64,000 nucleotides of DNA from Ostreococcus mediterraneus (lineage: Eukaryota; Chlorophyta; Mamiellophyceae; Mamiellales; Bathycoccaceae). Of this stretch, positions 18,755-28,419 are shown piece by piece. Under the pieces are notes generated by a model. That model ran no database searches. It saw only the letters and a list, made by a program, of their open reading frames with translations, and had not been told where the DNA came from. A program made the translations under genes and the position numbers. The first letter of the stretch is position 1. Each line of letters starts with the position of its first letter. Location: contig WMKK01000016.1 in NCBI GenBank assembly GCA_012295225.1, positions 2,037-66,036 on the forward strand, given 5' to 3'.

Positions 18755-19156
18755 ATGCACGCCCGCGCGCACACCGCGCCCGCGCATACGCACGTCGCGC
18801 GATGCGTGCCGCGTCAACACACGCACCGCACCGCGTCGGCGTCTCGGCGCGCCGCATTCGCGAGCGTCGTCGTCGTCGCTCGAGCGGCGCCGGGCGACGC
18901 TGCGGAGTCTGCGCCTGCGTCGTCTGCGGCGGCGCCCGTGTTCGACGCATCGCAATCGATGAATACGAATCCAAGCAAAATGTGTCCGGTGTGTCAGGGC
19001 ACGGGATGGAAACCGTGCGGGCAGTGCGAGGGCGCGGGCGTGAACGCCACGGACTTGTTTGGTGGACGGTATCGCGCGGGCGACGCGTGTTGGCTGTGCG
19101 CGGGCAAGGCAAAGACGATGTGCGGCAATTGCGTGGATTTAACCGATACGTTCTAG
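18755..19156 (+). CDS. DnaJ-type zinc-finger protein (BSD2/LQY1-like), probably organellar
   Basis: 133 residues from the ATG at 18755; the frame is open further upstream but only with GTG. The C-terminal about 55 residues carry four Cys pairs in the DnaJ cysteine-rich pattern: CPVCQGTG, CGQCEGAG, CWLCAGK, CGNC. There is no J domain. Small plastid proteins of this type (BSD2, LQY1, PSA2) act as chaperones or thiol isomerases for Rubisco and photosystem assembly. The N-terminal about 75 residues are rich in Ala, Arg, His, Ser and Thr, which fits a transit peptide. Exact family membership is not certain. It is convergent with the J-domain/ferredoxin gene. Confidence 0.7.
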   Translation: MHARAHTAPAHTHVARCVPRQHTHRTASASRRAAFASVVVVARAAPGDAAESAPASSAAAPVFDASQSMNTNPSKMCPVCQGTGWKPCGQCEGAGVNATDLFGGRYRAGDACWLCAGKAKTMCGNCVDLTDTF

Positions 19157-19266
19157 GTGGAAGATATAGAGCACCGTGTTGTTGTTGTTGTTGTTGTTGT
19201 CGTGGAAATTAAAGAGTTACTATATGGGCTAAAGTAAAGTGACTATGTCGCCGACGCGGTCTTCGG
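19157..19266. repeat. Convergent gap with TTG triplet repeat
   Basis: 110 bp between two stops. A TTG run of about seven units lies at 19178-19199. Nothing else is visible. Confidence 0.5.
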
Positions 19267-20087
19267 TCAGTACCAATCCACCCACGTCGACGTCGCCACG
19301 CGGTTTCGTCTTGAATTCAACGCCCCAGCCGCACGTCCGTTCTCATACGCCGCCTGTGCGAGGAGGGTTTGAATCAACGCCCCTGCGTCGTCTCGTTCGC
19401 GCGCATCGCCCGCGATTGCGCGCGACAAGTGCCCGCGAAGCGCGTCGCGTTGCGCCTCGGTGACGAAATGAATGCACTTTTCGGGACATTGCTCGGCGGC
19501 GACCCACGCGACGTACGCCGCATCCTCTGCGTTTTCCGCGACAGACCCGAACCCATCGTCACCAACGTATCGCGCAGCCCCGGTTTCATCGGCGTAGGTA
19601 AACCTCCCTGCACCTTTACCCACGCAAGAACTCCAACATTGTCGACCGAGGCACGCGAATTCATTCACAAAGACGCGTTCGGCGCCGTCAAAATATTTCG
19701 CCAGCGTCGCCGCATCGAACGGATCGAGCGCCTCACCGTCGTCACCAATCCCATGATCACCGTCACGCATCACCCCTAGGTTTTTCATCACGCTCTCGTA
19801 CGCCAACCGCACGCGAATCGTCGCATTTGACCGCGCCTCGCGTTCGTCGGCGCGCGCCTTCGTCGGCGCTCTATCCGGATGACACGCCTTGGCGCGCGCA
19901 CGGTACCTCGCGCGCACGTCCTCCGCGGTCAACGACGCGACGTCGTTGATGGTGAATCCGAGCACCGCCAGCGCGCTCGATCGCGTGTCGTTCGCCACCG
20001 CGATGACGTCGTCGTCGTCGTCGTTCGTGTCGTCGTAACCGTCAACGTCAGCGCCAACGCTCGCAGCTCTCGTCGTTCGCGACGACA

Positions 20088-20125
<38 letters not shown>

Positions 20126-20193
20126 GTTCGATATCTCTGCGCGCGCATCGCCGCGACCGCCGCGACCGTCGTCGTCGTCGGCAACGTCGGCAT
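19267..20193 (-). CDS. J-domain protein with ferredoxin-like domain, plastid type
   Basis: 308 residues. The N-terminus (about 1-45) is rich in Ser, Thr, Arg and Ala, as in a transit peptide, and is followed by an acidic run. A J domain lies at about 70-145 with the key HPD at 105-107 (ACHPDRAP), which stimulates Hsp70. Residues about 170-245 look like a bacterial-type ferredoxin: CLGRQCWSSC, then after about 45 residues CPEKC. Plant plastid proteins of the DJC76/77/82 group have the same J plus ferredoxin order and are thought to link chaperones to redox or Fe-S state. The start at 20193 leaves only 35 bp to the divergent neighbour; the Met at 20148 is an alternative. Confidence 0.82.
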
Positions 20194-20228
20194 ATCGACG
20201 TCACTTTCTGACGCATCACCTTCATCCC
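20194..20228. promoter_or_regulatory. 35-bp gap between two divergent start codons
   Basis: The J-domain/ferredoxin gene and the WLM protease gene start only 35 bp apart on opposite strands. At least one promoter must overlap coding sequence, unless a later start is used (for example Met16 of the J-domain protein). Confidence 0.5.
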
Positions 20229-21227
20229 ATGCCGTCGTCGTCGTCGTCGCCGCCGCCGCCGCGCGAGACGTCGGTGTTCGCGGCGAAATACGCGGGCGCC
20301 ATCGTGCGCGTGCGCGTCGACGCGCCGCACACGTACGGCGCCGCGTGCGAGGCGCTCGCGCGCGAGCTCGGGTTGGTGCTCGGCACCGTGCGCGTGCACG
20401 AACGAGGTCGAGCGCAGCCGCACGATTACGCGTCGAATGTCGCGATAGCCGACCAGGACGACGATGGGGGACGTCGGCGGATGGTGACTGGCGCGCGGTG
20501 CGCGGTGCGCGATGCGGCGGAGGCGCACGCCGAGGCTGGGGCGAGGGTGGAGCGAACGATTCGTGGATTTGATGACGACGCGCGACGGGCGCGGATGATG
20601 GCTTCGACGTCGTCGGCGATGTGCGCGTTTACGTTTGAGCATTTTGGGGCGATTGAGGCGTTGGATGTGGGCGATAAGTTCGCGGCGGAGGCGTTGTTGA
20701 GGCGATTAGGCTCGGACCCGGGCGTGGTTGGCGTGATGCGAAAGCACAAATGGCGAGTTGGAAAGTTGTGCGAAATGCCACCCGAGGGTAAGGTGGGCGT
20801 GTCTGAATTTTGCGTGCTCGGATATAACACGAATAAAGGGCAATCTATTCATTTGCGGTTGCGCACGGATGACATGCGGGGATTTCGAGATTACACGACG
20901 ATTCGAAAAACATTGTTGCACGAGCTTGCTCACAACGTGTATTCGGACCACGGCGAAGGATTCAAGGCGTTAAATTCACAGCTCAACGCCGAGTGCGACG
21001 CGTTGGATTGGAAACGGAGCAAAGATAGTCAAACTATGCGTCGCGCCATGGAGGTGTATGAACCGAAATTCGAAGACGAGCCATCGAATGGGGCCATGGC
21101 GGCGACGAAAAAGTCGAGCGGTTCGCGCGTCGGAGCGTCGTCGAGTGCGGCTTCAACCGCGGAAGAGGTTCGTGCGAAGCGCTTGGCGTTATTCGAGCAC
21201 AAAAACGAAACCACACCCCAGGAATGA
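20229..21227 (+). CDS. WLM-domain metalloprotease (Wss1-like) with ubiquitin-like N-terminus
   Basis: 332 residues. The N-terminal about 90 residues look ubiquitin-like (VRVRVDAPHTYGAACEALARELGL, then TVRVHERGR). The WLM domain spans about 135-270, with family features FKALNSQLNAECDALDW and the catalytic HELAHNVYSDH at about 230: a HExxH zinc site with the third histidine six residues later. Wss1/SPRTN-type proteases remove SUMO-linked or DNA-crosslinked proteins. The ubiquitin-like plus WLM arrangement is known from plant and fungal proteins. The C-terminal 60 residues are low complexity. Function in crosslink repair is inferred from family. Confidence 0.85.
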   Translation: MPSSSSSPPPPRETSVFAAKYAGAIVRVRVDAPHTYGAACEALARELGLVLGTVRVHERGRAQPHDYASNVAIADQDDDGGRRRMVTGARCAVRDAAEAHAEAGARVERTIRGFDDDARRARMMASTSSAMCAFTFEHFGAIEALDVGDKFAAEALLRRLGSDPGVVGVMRKHKWRVGKLCEMPPEGKVGVSEFCVLGYNTNKGQSIHLRLRTDDMRGFRDYTTIRKTLLHELAHNVYSDHGEGFKALNSQLNAECDALDWKRSKDSQTMRRAMEVYEPKFEDEPSNGAMAATKKSSGSRVGASSSAASTAEEVRAKRLALFEHKNETTPQE

Positions 21228-21309
21228 TAGCTTACTCCAGTAGTGCGTAGAGGGAAAACATAGACTTCTTGTTGTGTGTAACAAAATAGGTTCGCCGCCG
21301 GCGCTCGGT

Positions 21310-22314
21310 TCAGCGCGTCGTCGAGCGCATTAAATACATCAATACACCGCCCGCAATGCCGACGTTTAAACTTTCCATATCCCCAGCCATGGGCACCGCC
21401 ACAGGTTGACATCCACCGAGCGCTTCGTCGCTCAAACCTCGACCTTCGGTGCCGAGCACGAGGCACGCGCGAGGCGTCGACTGCGCGCGTTCGGGATTTA
21501 CGTCTTGACTCGCGTCTGGTTCCGCGGCGTACATATCCATCCCAAGCGTCTGTGCTGATGTCTTCAGCGCATCAAACGAGTCGAATGCGACGAGGTCAAT
21601 TCTAAACGTCGCCCCGCGTGCCGCGCGCATGGCTTTATCGTTAAACGCATCACACGTGCCCGGTAATAACGCCAAGGCGTCCCAACCAAACGCCACCGCC
21701 GTGCGCGCGAGCGTGCCTAAATTCCCCGGATCTTGAACTCCTTCCAACGCTAGCACGCGAACAGTCGCCTTAGATGCGTACTTTTTCTCGAATTCGCCTC
21801 GTGTGAGCACGTGCGGGAGTTCAAACTCGCCCACAACGTCCAAGCCGTCCGCGTTGGCGACGCCTGCGCACTTTTTCATTACGCGTTCGGGCGCGCGCAG
21901 CACTCGCGCAGCATCCACACCCGGGGGAACACTCGCGGTATCCGACAGGAACAACACACGTGCGCGTGTTTTCGTCGACCCTGGCGCGCCGGTTCCAAAG
22001 CATTCGCGCATTAACGTCGAGGACGCGAGGACGACGGCGCGCTCTTCGTCTCTAAACTTTCTATTCTTACACAACTTTGCCAAGCGCTTCACCGCGGCGT
22101 TCTCCACGCTCGACACGTACTCGTAGTCATCATCACCATTGCCGTACTCGCGTCGTCGGTCGTCATAAGCGTCGTCGTAGTCGCCTCGGGAGGTAGAGGC
22201 GGCGTACGCGCGAGAGGCTCGAGCGCTCGCTTCGAGCGCCGTCGAGCGGGACGTCGGATGCACGCGCGTGCGCGCTAGCGTCGCGATAAACGATGCACGC
22301 GGGTGCGCCATCAT
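21310..22314 (-). CDS. SpoU (TrmH/RlmB-type) RNA 2'-O-methyltransferase, organellar
   Basis: 334 residues. The three SpoU motifs are present: ALEGVQDPGNLGTLARTA (motif 1, with the catalytic Arg), CLVLGTEGRGLS (motif 2) and AVPMAGDMESLNVGIAGGV (motif 3), forming the knotted SAM site. Upstream at about 75-165 is the substrate-binding domain (KRLAKLCKNRKFRDEERAVV). The N-terminus is rich in Arg, Ser, Ala and Thr without early acidic residues, so mitochondrial or plastid import is likely. The family methylates ribose in rRNA or tRNA; which nucleotide cannot be told. Met1 and Met2 are adjacent, and either may start. Confidence 0.87.
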   Translation of the reverse strand: MMAHPRASFIATLARTRVHPTSRSTALEASARASRAYAASTSRGDYDDAYDDRRREYGNGDDDYEYVSSVENAAVKRLAKLCKNRKFRDEERAVVLASSTLMRECFGTGAPGSTKTRARVLFLSDTASVPPGVDAARVLRAPERVMKKCAGVANADGLDVVGEFELPHVLTRGEFEKKYASKATVRVLALEGVQDPGNLGTLARTAVAFGWDALALLPGTCDAFNDKAMRAARGATFRIDLVAFDSFDALKTSAQTLGMDMYAAEPDASQDVNPERAQSTPRACLVLGTEGRGLSDEALGGCQPVAVPMAGDMESLNVGIAGGVLMYLMRSTTR

Positions 22315-22535
22315 ATTCTATAGATACGTCGTGCGCGTGTGTGTACTTGGTGCACGACGCGACGCGACACGCTATGCAGTCGCTCGCGCCCGACGCCGCG
22401 ACGGCTGCCGCGTATGCAGAATTAACAATGAAACTCTTTGAATAGCATTACAAGCTGTGCGTGGACAAGGACAACACCACGCTGACAACACAAAACGCGC
22501 TTGTGAGTGGGGGTGGGTGTGGGTACAACCGTACA
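22315..22535. other. Intergenic gap between two minus-strand genes
   Basis: 221 bp upstream of the SpoU gene and downstream of the ccdA stop. It should hold the SpoU promoter. No gene-like frame stands out; a 142-codon minus frame here overlaps ccdA and has no recognised motif. Confidence 0.4.
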
Positions 22536-23459
22536 TCACGCCAAGGTCAAGTGCGGCGCGACGCGAGATAAAAACGCGTACGTCCCGCCGGCGACGAGCA
22601 AAAATCCACTCGTCGGATTCACCCAAGCGCTCTTTTCTCGCAACGCCATGACGTTCTTCAACCCATCCGTGGCGGTCGCCGCAAACAATAGAGGTGCGAC
22701 ATACCCAGAGGTATACGTCAACAAAAGTGCGCTTCCACTCGCTGGGTCTCCGCTCGATGCCGCGTACGCGAGCAACGTCGCTAAAATCGGCGTCGCGCAC
22801 GGCGACGCCGCGAGCGCAAATACCGCTCCAGCCAAGTACGCTTGCGCGTATGCCGGCACACGAATCGTCTTTGGGTCAAAATTTGCACCAAAAGACGGGA
22901 ATGAGACGTCGATGACGTTTAATAAATTCAATCCCATGACGACGGCGAGCGCGGCGGCGCACGTCGGTAAACCATCCCCGACGCCTTGTCCGTATGCCGC
23001 ACCGAATGCCGCTGCGCTCGCGCCGAGTCCCGCGAGCGTGCTCGCGAGACCGAATGCGAACGCAACGCTTGCCGTGCGCACGCGAGTCTCGCGATCGGCC
23101 GTGGCGTCGCCATAGCCTCCTATGTATCCAATAGTGAGCGGGAGCACACTCAGCGTACACGGCGACAACGACGTGAATACACCCGCGAATAACACCGTGG
23201 CGTACGTGGTGACGCCAACGTGACCTTGTCCAAGCGTGTCTGCACCGATGGCGACGTCGAGCGCGGACGTGGCGTCGTACATGAACATGTTTGCGGCGTC
23301 GAACGGGGACGCGGAGCGCTTGACGTTGGCGCCGCGGGACGCGCGCCGCGAAACCGTCAGCGTGCGCGACGGGTTCCGCGTGCGCGCTACCGATGACGAT
23401 GTCGAGGACGACGTCATCGACGTGCTAGCGATGCGCGCGAGCGTGGCGTGATGCGACAT
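22536..23459 (-). CDS. CCDA: CcdA, thylakoid thiol-disulfide transporter for cytochrome c assembly
   Basis: 307 residues with a Ser/Thr/Arg-rich plastid-type leader of about 50 residues and six hydrophobic segments. The two conserved cysteines sit in FTSLSPCTLSVLPL and ALAASPCATPILATLL, the CcdA signature. CcdA moves reducing equivalents from stroma to thylakoid lumen through thioredoxin-like partners, keeping apocytochrome haem-binding cysteines reduced for cytochrome b6f and c6. Length and topology match the plant protein. It lies with AP-3 mu and SpoU on the same strand, but nothing suggests co-transcription. Confidence 0.9.
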   Translation of the reverse strand: MSHHATLARIASTSMTSSSTSSSVARTRNPSRTLTVSRRASRGANVKRSASPFDAANMFMYDATSALDVAIGADTLGQGHVGVTTYATVLFAGVFTSLSPCTLSVLPLTIGYIGGYGDATADRETRVRTASVAFAFGLASTLAGLGASAAAFGAAYGQGVGDGLPTCAAALAVVMGLNLLNVIDVSFPSFGANFDPKTIRVPAYAQAYLAGAVFALAASPCATPILATLLAYAASSGDPASGSALLLTYTSGYVAPLLFAATATDGLKNVMALREKSAWVNPTSGFLLVAGGTYAFLSRVAPHLTLA

Positions 23460-23543
23460 TGTGCCAGTACTTTGAGCTTGCGCGTCGCGGAGTGGTGCGT
23501 ATTGGCGTTTATGGTTACAATTTTTACGTCTACTACGTGTGCA

Positions 23544-24935
23544 TTACCCTCGAACGACGACCGCACCAGAACGGGTGTGATATCTCACCCCTTGCGTGGG
23601 CTTGTACTTTTCGTTGCGCACTTGTAAGGTTTCGATTTTGATGCCGGATACAGACGCGCCTGAGACCTTGAACGACGCGTTGATGTCGACGAGTTCTTGC
23701 AGATGAATCCTTCTCGTGGCCTCGGTAGCGGCGCCCGCGGCTTTCTTCTTGTCATCTTCAGAAACCATGACCACTTGCACGGACAAGCACGGGGTTTTAT
23801 CGTTCGGGAACTTATCGATGGCCCAACGAATAGAATTGGAGGAGACGTCGTACGACGCGACGCCGTGCGTGGCGCTCGGATCCGCGCTCGCGCATCGGTC
23901 AGGTAATCGAATGTCAAGCGTCACCGCCTCCACAGGCTTTTCAAATGCAGGCTTAGAGCCGACAACGACAGAGACGCGACCCTGGGTTTCGCCAAACGCA
24001 CACTGCGGTCGAATGTACAAGGGCAGCGGCACCGAGCTCGGGTTGTCGCTGTTCGCCGTCTTCAACCACGGATTCGCCTTGATGTACCTCGGTTGCCACT
24101 GATTTTCGTCCGCTTTTTGCGGTGGGCGGACTTGATATGACATGAGTTGCGAGTTTCCATCCGCGGGCACGAAAGATACCACGCGATCGGACGCGAATCT
24201 CGACAATCGCACGCTCGGATGGAACGAGTACTCGTCAATCAAATGCGAGTTGCTCAACGTCAAGTTGATATCTGGCATACCACTCAAGCGTGAGTTCACC
24301 TCAATTCGCCCGCGCACGGCACTACTCAACACTTTTCCTTCCGCATCAAGCGTAGCGTCGATGTATTCGATCAAATCTAAATAGATTTCATTGCTCGCGT
24401 ACTTGATGTTGTTCGACCTCCACGGCAGCGGGAGCAACTTGAGCGGATCTTGGTCGCTCACGATGACACCTTGATTCCCCATCACCGTCGACGTCACGCG
24501 ATTGTACAAATTTGGTGGCGGTACGAGCACTTTAAGCCCTCCAGCGTGAGTGTTCACGGGAATCCCACTGTCTACCATCTCATCCAACAACTGATACAAC
24601 GTCACGTGGTGCTCCTGCAACACCGTCTCCGTGATAATGTCGCCAAAATACGCCTTCAAAACATCATACAACTGACTTAAAAACTCAATCACCATCAACG
24701 GCGACGTCTCGCGCTCGCACGTCGCCACGTACGTCACCTCGCCGCGCGTTAAAAAGAATCCATACGTCTCCTGTTCCACGCACACCGCGGCGGCATCCGA
24801 GCTCGCCTTGACGCTCGCGCGATGCGCCTCGAACACCCGTTCGCATATATCGCTCTGCGTCGACGGCCCCCAATGCTTCACCGCAATCAACGACTCCGTG
24901 ACGTTGTTCACCACGAATAACGACTCGATACCCAT
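23544..24935 (-). CDS. AP3M: AP-3 adaptor complex mu subunit
   Basis: 463 residues from the ATG at 24935 (MGIESLFVVNN), which aligns with the known start of the family; the frame upstream opens only with TTG. AP-3 sorts membrane cargo from endosomes to vacuole or lysosome-related organelles. The N-terminal longin-like domain (about 1-140) is followed by the mu homology domain (about 170-463) with LPLPWRSNNIKYASNEIYLD, GRIEVNSRLSGMPDINLTL and FVPADGNSQLMSYQV. These match AP-3 mu better than AP-1 or AP-2 mu, for example the IPWR-like motif. Confidence 0.9.
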   Translation of the reverse strand: MGIESLFVVNNVTESLIAVKHWGPSTQSDICERVFEAHRASVKASSDAAAVCVEQETYGFFLTRGEVTYVATCERETSPLMVIEFLSQLYDVLKAYFGDIITETVLQEHHVTLYQLLDEMVDSGIPVNTHAGGLKVLVPPPNLYNRVTSTVMGNQGVIVSDQDPLKLLPLPWRSNNIKYASNEIYLDLIEYIDATLDAEGKVLSSAVRGRIEVNSRLSGMPDINLTLSNSHLIDEYSFHPSVRLSRFASDRVVSFVPADGNSQLMSYQVRPPQKADENQWQPRYIKANPWLKTANSDNPSSVPLPLYIRPQCAFGETQGRVSVVVGSKPAFEKPVEAVTLDIRLPDRCASADPSATHGVASYDVSSNSIRWAIDKFPNDKTPCLSVQVVMVSEDDKKKAAGAATEATRRIHLQELVDINASFKVSGASVSGIKIETLQVRNEKYKPTQGVRYHTRSGAVVVRG

Positions 24936-25179
24936 CGCGTTTGAGTGATGCAACACTAAAATTGATCGAAAATAATCCAATCCACGCCGTCACCGCACGC
25001 GCTGTCAACGCCGCTCGAGACGCGTCGGTGCCGTCACACACTCGATGTGCGAACGTATACGCCTTTATGTTCAACCGCGTCGCGCGTTGAGCGTATGCGC
25101 CGTCGTCCCACGCGCGTGGCGTCGAAGAATGTCGTCGTCAACGCCGGAGCGGAATCATCTTCGGGCGCGCGCGCGCTCG

Positions 25180-25190
25180 CCTATAAACAC
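25180..25190 (+). promoter_or_regulatory. Possible TATA box of the P450 gene
   Basis: CTATAAACA near 25180-25188 lies about 40 bp before the in-frame ATG at 25222. In a genome with short 5' untranslated regions this supports 25222 rather than the earlier in-frame ATG at 25045 as the P450 start. This is a sequence match only. Confidence 0.35.
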
Positions 25191-25221
25191 GCTTCGGACA
25201 TACGGATCGTATTCCATTGAC

Positions 25222-26865
25222 ATGAACGCTATGAGCTGTTCAGAAAAGTACACCCACGCGCACCATGGACGTCGCGTCACGCGTCTCGCGCGCGCGTCAT
25301 CCGCCGCCGCGATGGCGTCGCCCGCGCCATCGCCGCTCGCGATCACGCGCGATGCGGTGACGCTGTTCCTCGCGGCGTTGCTCGCGATGCACGTCGCCTG
25401 GCACGCGTTCGCCCGCGCGCTCGTGCGTGCGATGCGAAAGATCGCGGCGTGGTGTCGGCGCGAATGCGTGCTGACGTTTGGCGGCGCCAAGCAAGCGTCG
25501 ATGTTCGTGCCTGGATTAGGACACACGATTGCGTTGTTTCGCGCCGTGGGTCGGTATCCGTGCACGTGGGATTTGTTTGCGCAGTGGGGGACGAGCGCGG
25601 CGCCGAAACCGGCGAGGGTGCAAATCTTTCAGAGACACTGCGTCGTCGTCGCTGACCCTGACGCGATGAAGCGCGTGATGGCGGTGAATTTGAAGAATTA
25701 TAAAAAGGACACGGAGTTTGCGTATAATCCGTTTTTGGATGTGTTGGGTACGGGGTTGGTGACGTCGGAAGGGGAGATGTGGAAGAACCAAAGACAACGG
25801 ATTTCTAGCGCGTTGCGTATTGAGATTTTGGATGACATTATTGCGATTGCGATTCGAGCTGTGGATAGATTATCGCTCAAGCTCGAAGCAGTGCGTGGTA
25901 AAAACGTGCCAGTTGAGCTCGCGGAAGAGTTTCGGTTGTTAACGCTTCAAGTCATCGCCGAAGCGATTTTGAGCTTGAGTCCAGAGGAGAGCGATGAAGT
26001 CATGCCAAATCTGTATTTACCAATCATGGAAGAGTGCAACCGTCGCAGTCTCGAACCGTGGCGCACGTACTTGCCAACGTCTGAGTGGTTTGCCCATCGC
26101 GCGCGCGTCAAGGCGCTGAATGCGTACATCGTCAAGCTTATTCGCACGCGCTGGGCCAAGCGCGCGCGGGGCGAGACGAGCGCCAACCCGGATATCCTCG
26201 ACCGCGTCCTCGCCGATGTCTCGCTCGAGGAGTACGGCGCGGAAATCGAAGAGCAAATGTGCTACGAACTCAAAACGTTTCTGCTAGCCGGTCACGAAAC
26301 GAGCGCAGCGATGTTGATTTGGACGACGTACGAGCTCGTTAAGAACCAAGACAAGATGGCCAAAGCTACGGCGGAGGCGAACAAGGTGCTCGGCGCAGTG
26401 AAGCCTGGCAAGTTGCCCACGCGCGACGAGCTCGCGCATTTGGATTACGTTGTCGGTGCACTCAAGGAGTCTCTTCGTTTGTACTCTGTCGTGCCCGTGG
26501 TGACGCGCTGCGCCATCGACGACGACGTGTTGGGTGGATGTCGCATCCCCGCCGGCACGACCGTCATCATGAGCTTGCAGGGCGTGCATCACCGTGAGGA
26601 CCTGTGGCCGAATCCCATGTCCTTCGAGCCCGAGCGTTTCCTTAACGGCGCGAATGATGAGCTCGGCAACTACGCGTACTTGCCTTTCATTCAAGGCCCG
26701 AGAAATTGTCTCGGTCAGTACTTGGCGCTCCTCGAGGCGCGCGTGGTACTCGCCACACTTTTGAAACGATTCAAATTCACGAGTGCGAGCACAAAAAATG
26801 GCGCCAAGCACACCAAGGCGATTCCGATAGCCCCCGCGGATGGAATGTGGTTCACTATTGACTAG
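25222..26865 (+). CDS. Cytochrome P450 monooxygenase
   Basis: 547 residues from the ATG at 25222, chosen because a TATA-like site lies just upstream; the frame is open to an ATG at 25045, and 25312 is another option. A hydrophobic anchor lies near the N-terminus (VTLFLAALLAMHVAWHAF). P450 landmarks are complete: WKNQRQRIS (C helix), the oxygen-binding AGHETSA of the I helix at about 356, ESLR (ExxR) at about 416, FEPERF, and the haem loop FIQGPRNCLG with the Cys ligand at about 496. It resembles plant and algal clan members that act on fatty acids or carotenoids (the CYP97, CYP711 or CYP746 neighbourhood), but the substrate cannot be assigned from motifs. Confidence 0.87.
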   Translation: MNAMSCSEKYTHAHHGRRVTRLARASSAAAMASPAPSPLAITRDAVTLFLAALLAMHVAWHAFARALVRAMRKIAAWCRRECVLTFGGAKQASMFVPGLGHTIALFRAVGRYPCTWDLFAQWGTSAAPKPARVQIFQRHCVVVADPDAMKRVMAVNLKNYKKDTEFAYNPFLDVLGTGLVTSEGEMWKNQRQRISSALRIEILDDIIAIAIRAVDRLSLKLEAVRGKNVPVELAEEFRLLTLQVIAEAILSLSPEESDEVMPNLYLPIMEECNRRSLEPWRTYLPTSEWFAHRARVKALNAYIVKLIRTRWAKRARGETSANPDILDRVLADVSLEEYGAEIEEQMCYELKTFLLAGHETSAAMLIWTTYELVKNQDKMAKATAEANKVLGAVKPGKLPTRDELAHLDYVVGALKESLRLYSVVPVVTRCAIDDDVLGGCRIPAGTTVIMSLQGVHHREDLWPNPMSFEPERFLNGANDELGNYAYLPFIQGPRNCLGQYLALLEARVVLATLLKRFKFTSASTKNGAKHTKAIPIAPADGMWFTID

Positions 26866-26913
26866 CGCAATCTTTTATTTCGTTTATGTAATACGCAGAC
26901 ATTTGATTTCTAG

Positions 26914-26932
26914 CACACACACACACACACAC
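26914..26932. repeat. CA dinucleotide repeat
   Basis: A run of about nine CA units lies in the convergent gap between the P450 and galE genes. Confidence 0.8.
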
Positions 26933-27042
26933 GCCTACCGCGTGCAATTTCGAGCGTTCGTTCGGTTTCTTTTGCCTAGTTTAGTTTTTGCTTCGTTACA
27001 CGTCGCTCTGACTATGCTCACTTTTCGTGCTGACTGTCGCGT

Positions 27043-28227
27043 TTATTCGGCATCCTCCTTGCCGGCGTATCCGTACGGGTTGGTGCTCGCCCACTTCCAT
27101 TGGTCGATGCAGCAATCCTCAATCGTGCGCTCGGCGCGCCACCCTAAAACCTCGAACGCCTTATCTGTCTTGGCGTACACTTCCGCAGCATCACCAGGAC
27201 GACGGTCGACCATCTTCATCGGAATCGTCTTCCCCGAAGCCTTTTCAAACGCCGCGACGAGCTCCAACACGGATGTGCTCTTCCCAGTGCCGAGGTTGAC
27301 GGTGATCAATCCCGCCTTTGCCACGCTGTCGGTGAGCTTCTTCACCGCCGCGACGTGACCGTCGGCTAAATCAACGACGTGAATGTAATCTCGTCGCCCC
27401 GTACCATCCTGGGTTGGGTAATCCGTGCCAAAGACGCTCAATTCCGGACGACGCCCGACGGCGACTTGCTGCACGAATGGCATCAAGTTATTCGGGATCC
27501 CCTTGGGATCTTCCCCGAGCGTCCCGCTCGCGTGCGCGCCGACGGGGTTAAAATACCGTAAAATGGCCACATCCCACGCCTCATCGCTCTTGTACAAATC
27601 AGTCAAAATATGCTCGATGAAGAGTTTGGTGCGCCCGTACGGGTTCAACGCCGCCGTAGGAAAATCCTCCGTACACGGCACCGTCGCCGGTTCCCCGTAC
27701 ACCGTCGCAGAGCTCGAAAATATAATCTTCTTACACCCATGTCGCGCCATCACATCGCACAACACCAACGTCGACGTGATATTATTCGAATAATACCGCA
27801 TCGGTTTCGCCACGGATTCCCCCACCGCTTTCAACCCGGCGAAATGAATCACCGCATCCACGCCTCCTCGCCCATCGTACGTCGCAAACACCTCCTCGAG
27901 CGCATCGGCATCGCAACAATCCACCTCATGCGCGCTTAATCGCGCGCTCACGGCGTCACCGACGATGGCACGCACGCGATCCAGTGCGATCGCGCACGAG
28001 TTGTCATAGTTATCCACCACGACCACGTCGTACCCGGCGTCGAGCAACCGCACGCACGTGTGCGAACCGATGTACCCGGCGCCACCAGTGACGAGCACGC
28101 GCATCGTCGTCGCGTCTGCGTTCGTCGCTTTAGGTCGTTCGCGCGCGCGCGAGGCTCGACCGTCGGCGAGTGCCGCCGCACGCCCTCGCGCGAGCCTCCC
28201 GTGGACCACGACGTGGATAACTCTCAT
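27043..28227 (-). CDS. GALE: UDP-glucose 4-epimerase
   Basis: 394 residues from the ATG at 28227, or 353 from the ATG at 28104 ([15 protein letters not shown]), which is where other family members begin. The NAD loop GGAGYIGSH, the DNYDNS segment, [12 protein letters not shown], the serine region [11 protein letters not shown] and the catalytic YGRTK are intact, as are [16 protein letters not shown] and [14 protein letters not shown]. The enzyme interconverts UDP-glucose and UDP-galactose for galactolipid and glycan synthesis. The 41-residue upstream extension is Arg/Ala-rich and may be non-coding or a weak targeting signal. Divergent with RRP8. Confidence 0.92.
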   Translation of the reverse strand: MRVIHVVVHGRLARGRAAALADGRASRARERPKATNADATTMRVLVTGGAGYIGSHTCVRLLDAGYDVVVVDNYDNSCAIALDRVRAIVGDAVSARLSAHEVDCCDADALEEVFATYDGRGGVDAVIHFAGLKAVGESVAKPMRYYSNNITSTLVLCDVMARHGCKKIIFSSSATVYGEPATVPCTEDFPTAALNPYGRTKLFIEHILTDLYKSDEAWDVAILRYFNPVGAHASGTLGEDPKGIPNNLMPFVQQVAVGRRPELSVFGTDYPTQDGTGRRDYIHVVDLADGHVAAVKKLTDSVAKAGLITVNLGTGKSTSVLELVAAFEKASGKTIPMKMVDRRPGDAAEVYAKTDKAFEVLGWRAERTIEDCCIDQWKWASTNPYGYAGKEDAE

Positions 28228-28419
28228 ACTGTACGTACCTCAACGTCCATATACGTGAACCACTAATCATGCACGCGCGATACTCCATCACCACAGGTCC
28301 AAAACCTTACCCCTACTGCCTGGTCATGATTGGTCGTTTGGGTGTGTATTTCAAAAAAGTTCCCCCGCGCCGCCGCAACGCGCGACGTCACGTCGCGACG
28401 GACGACGACGACGACGACG

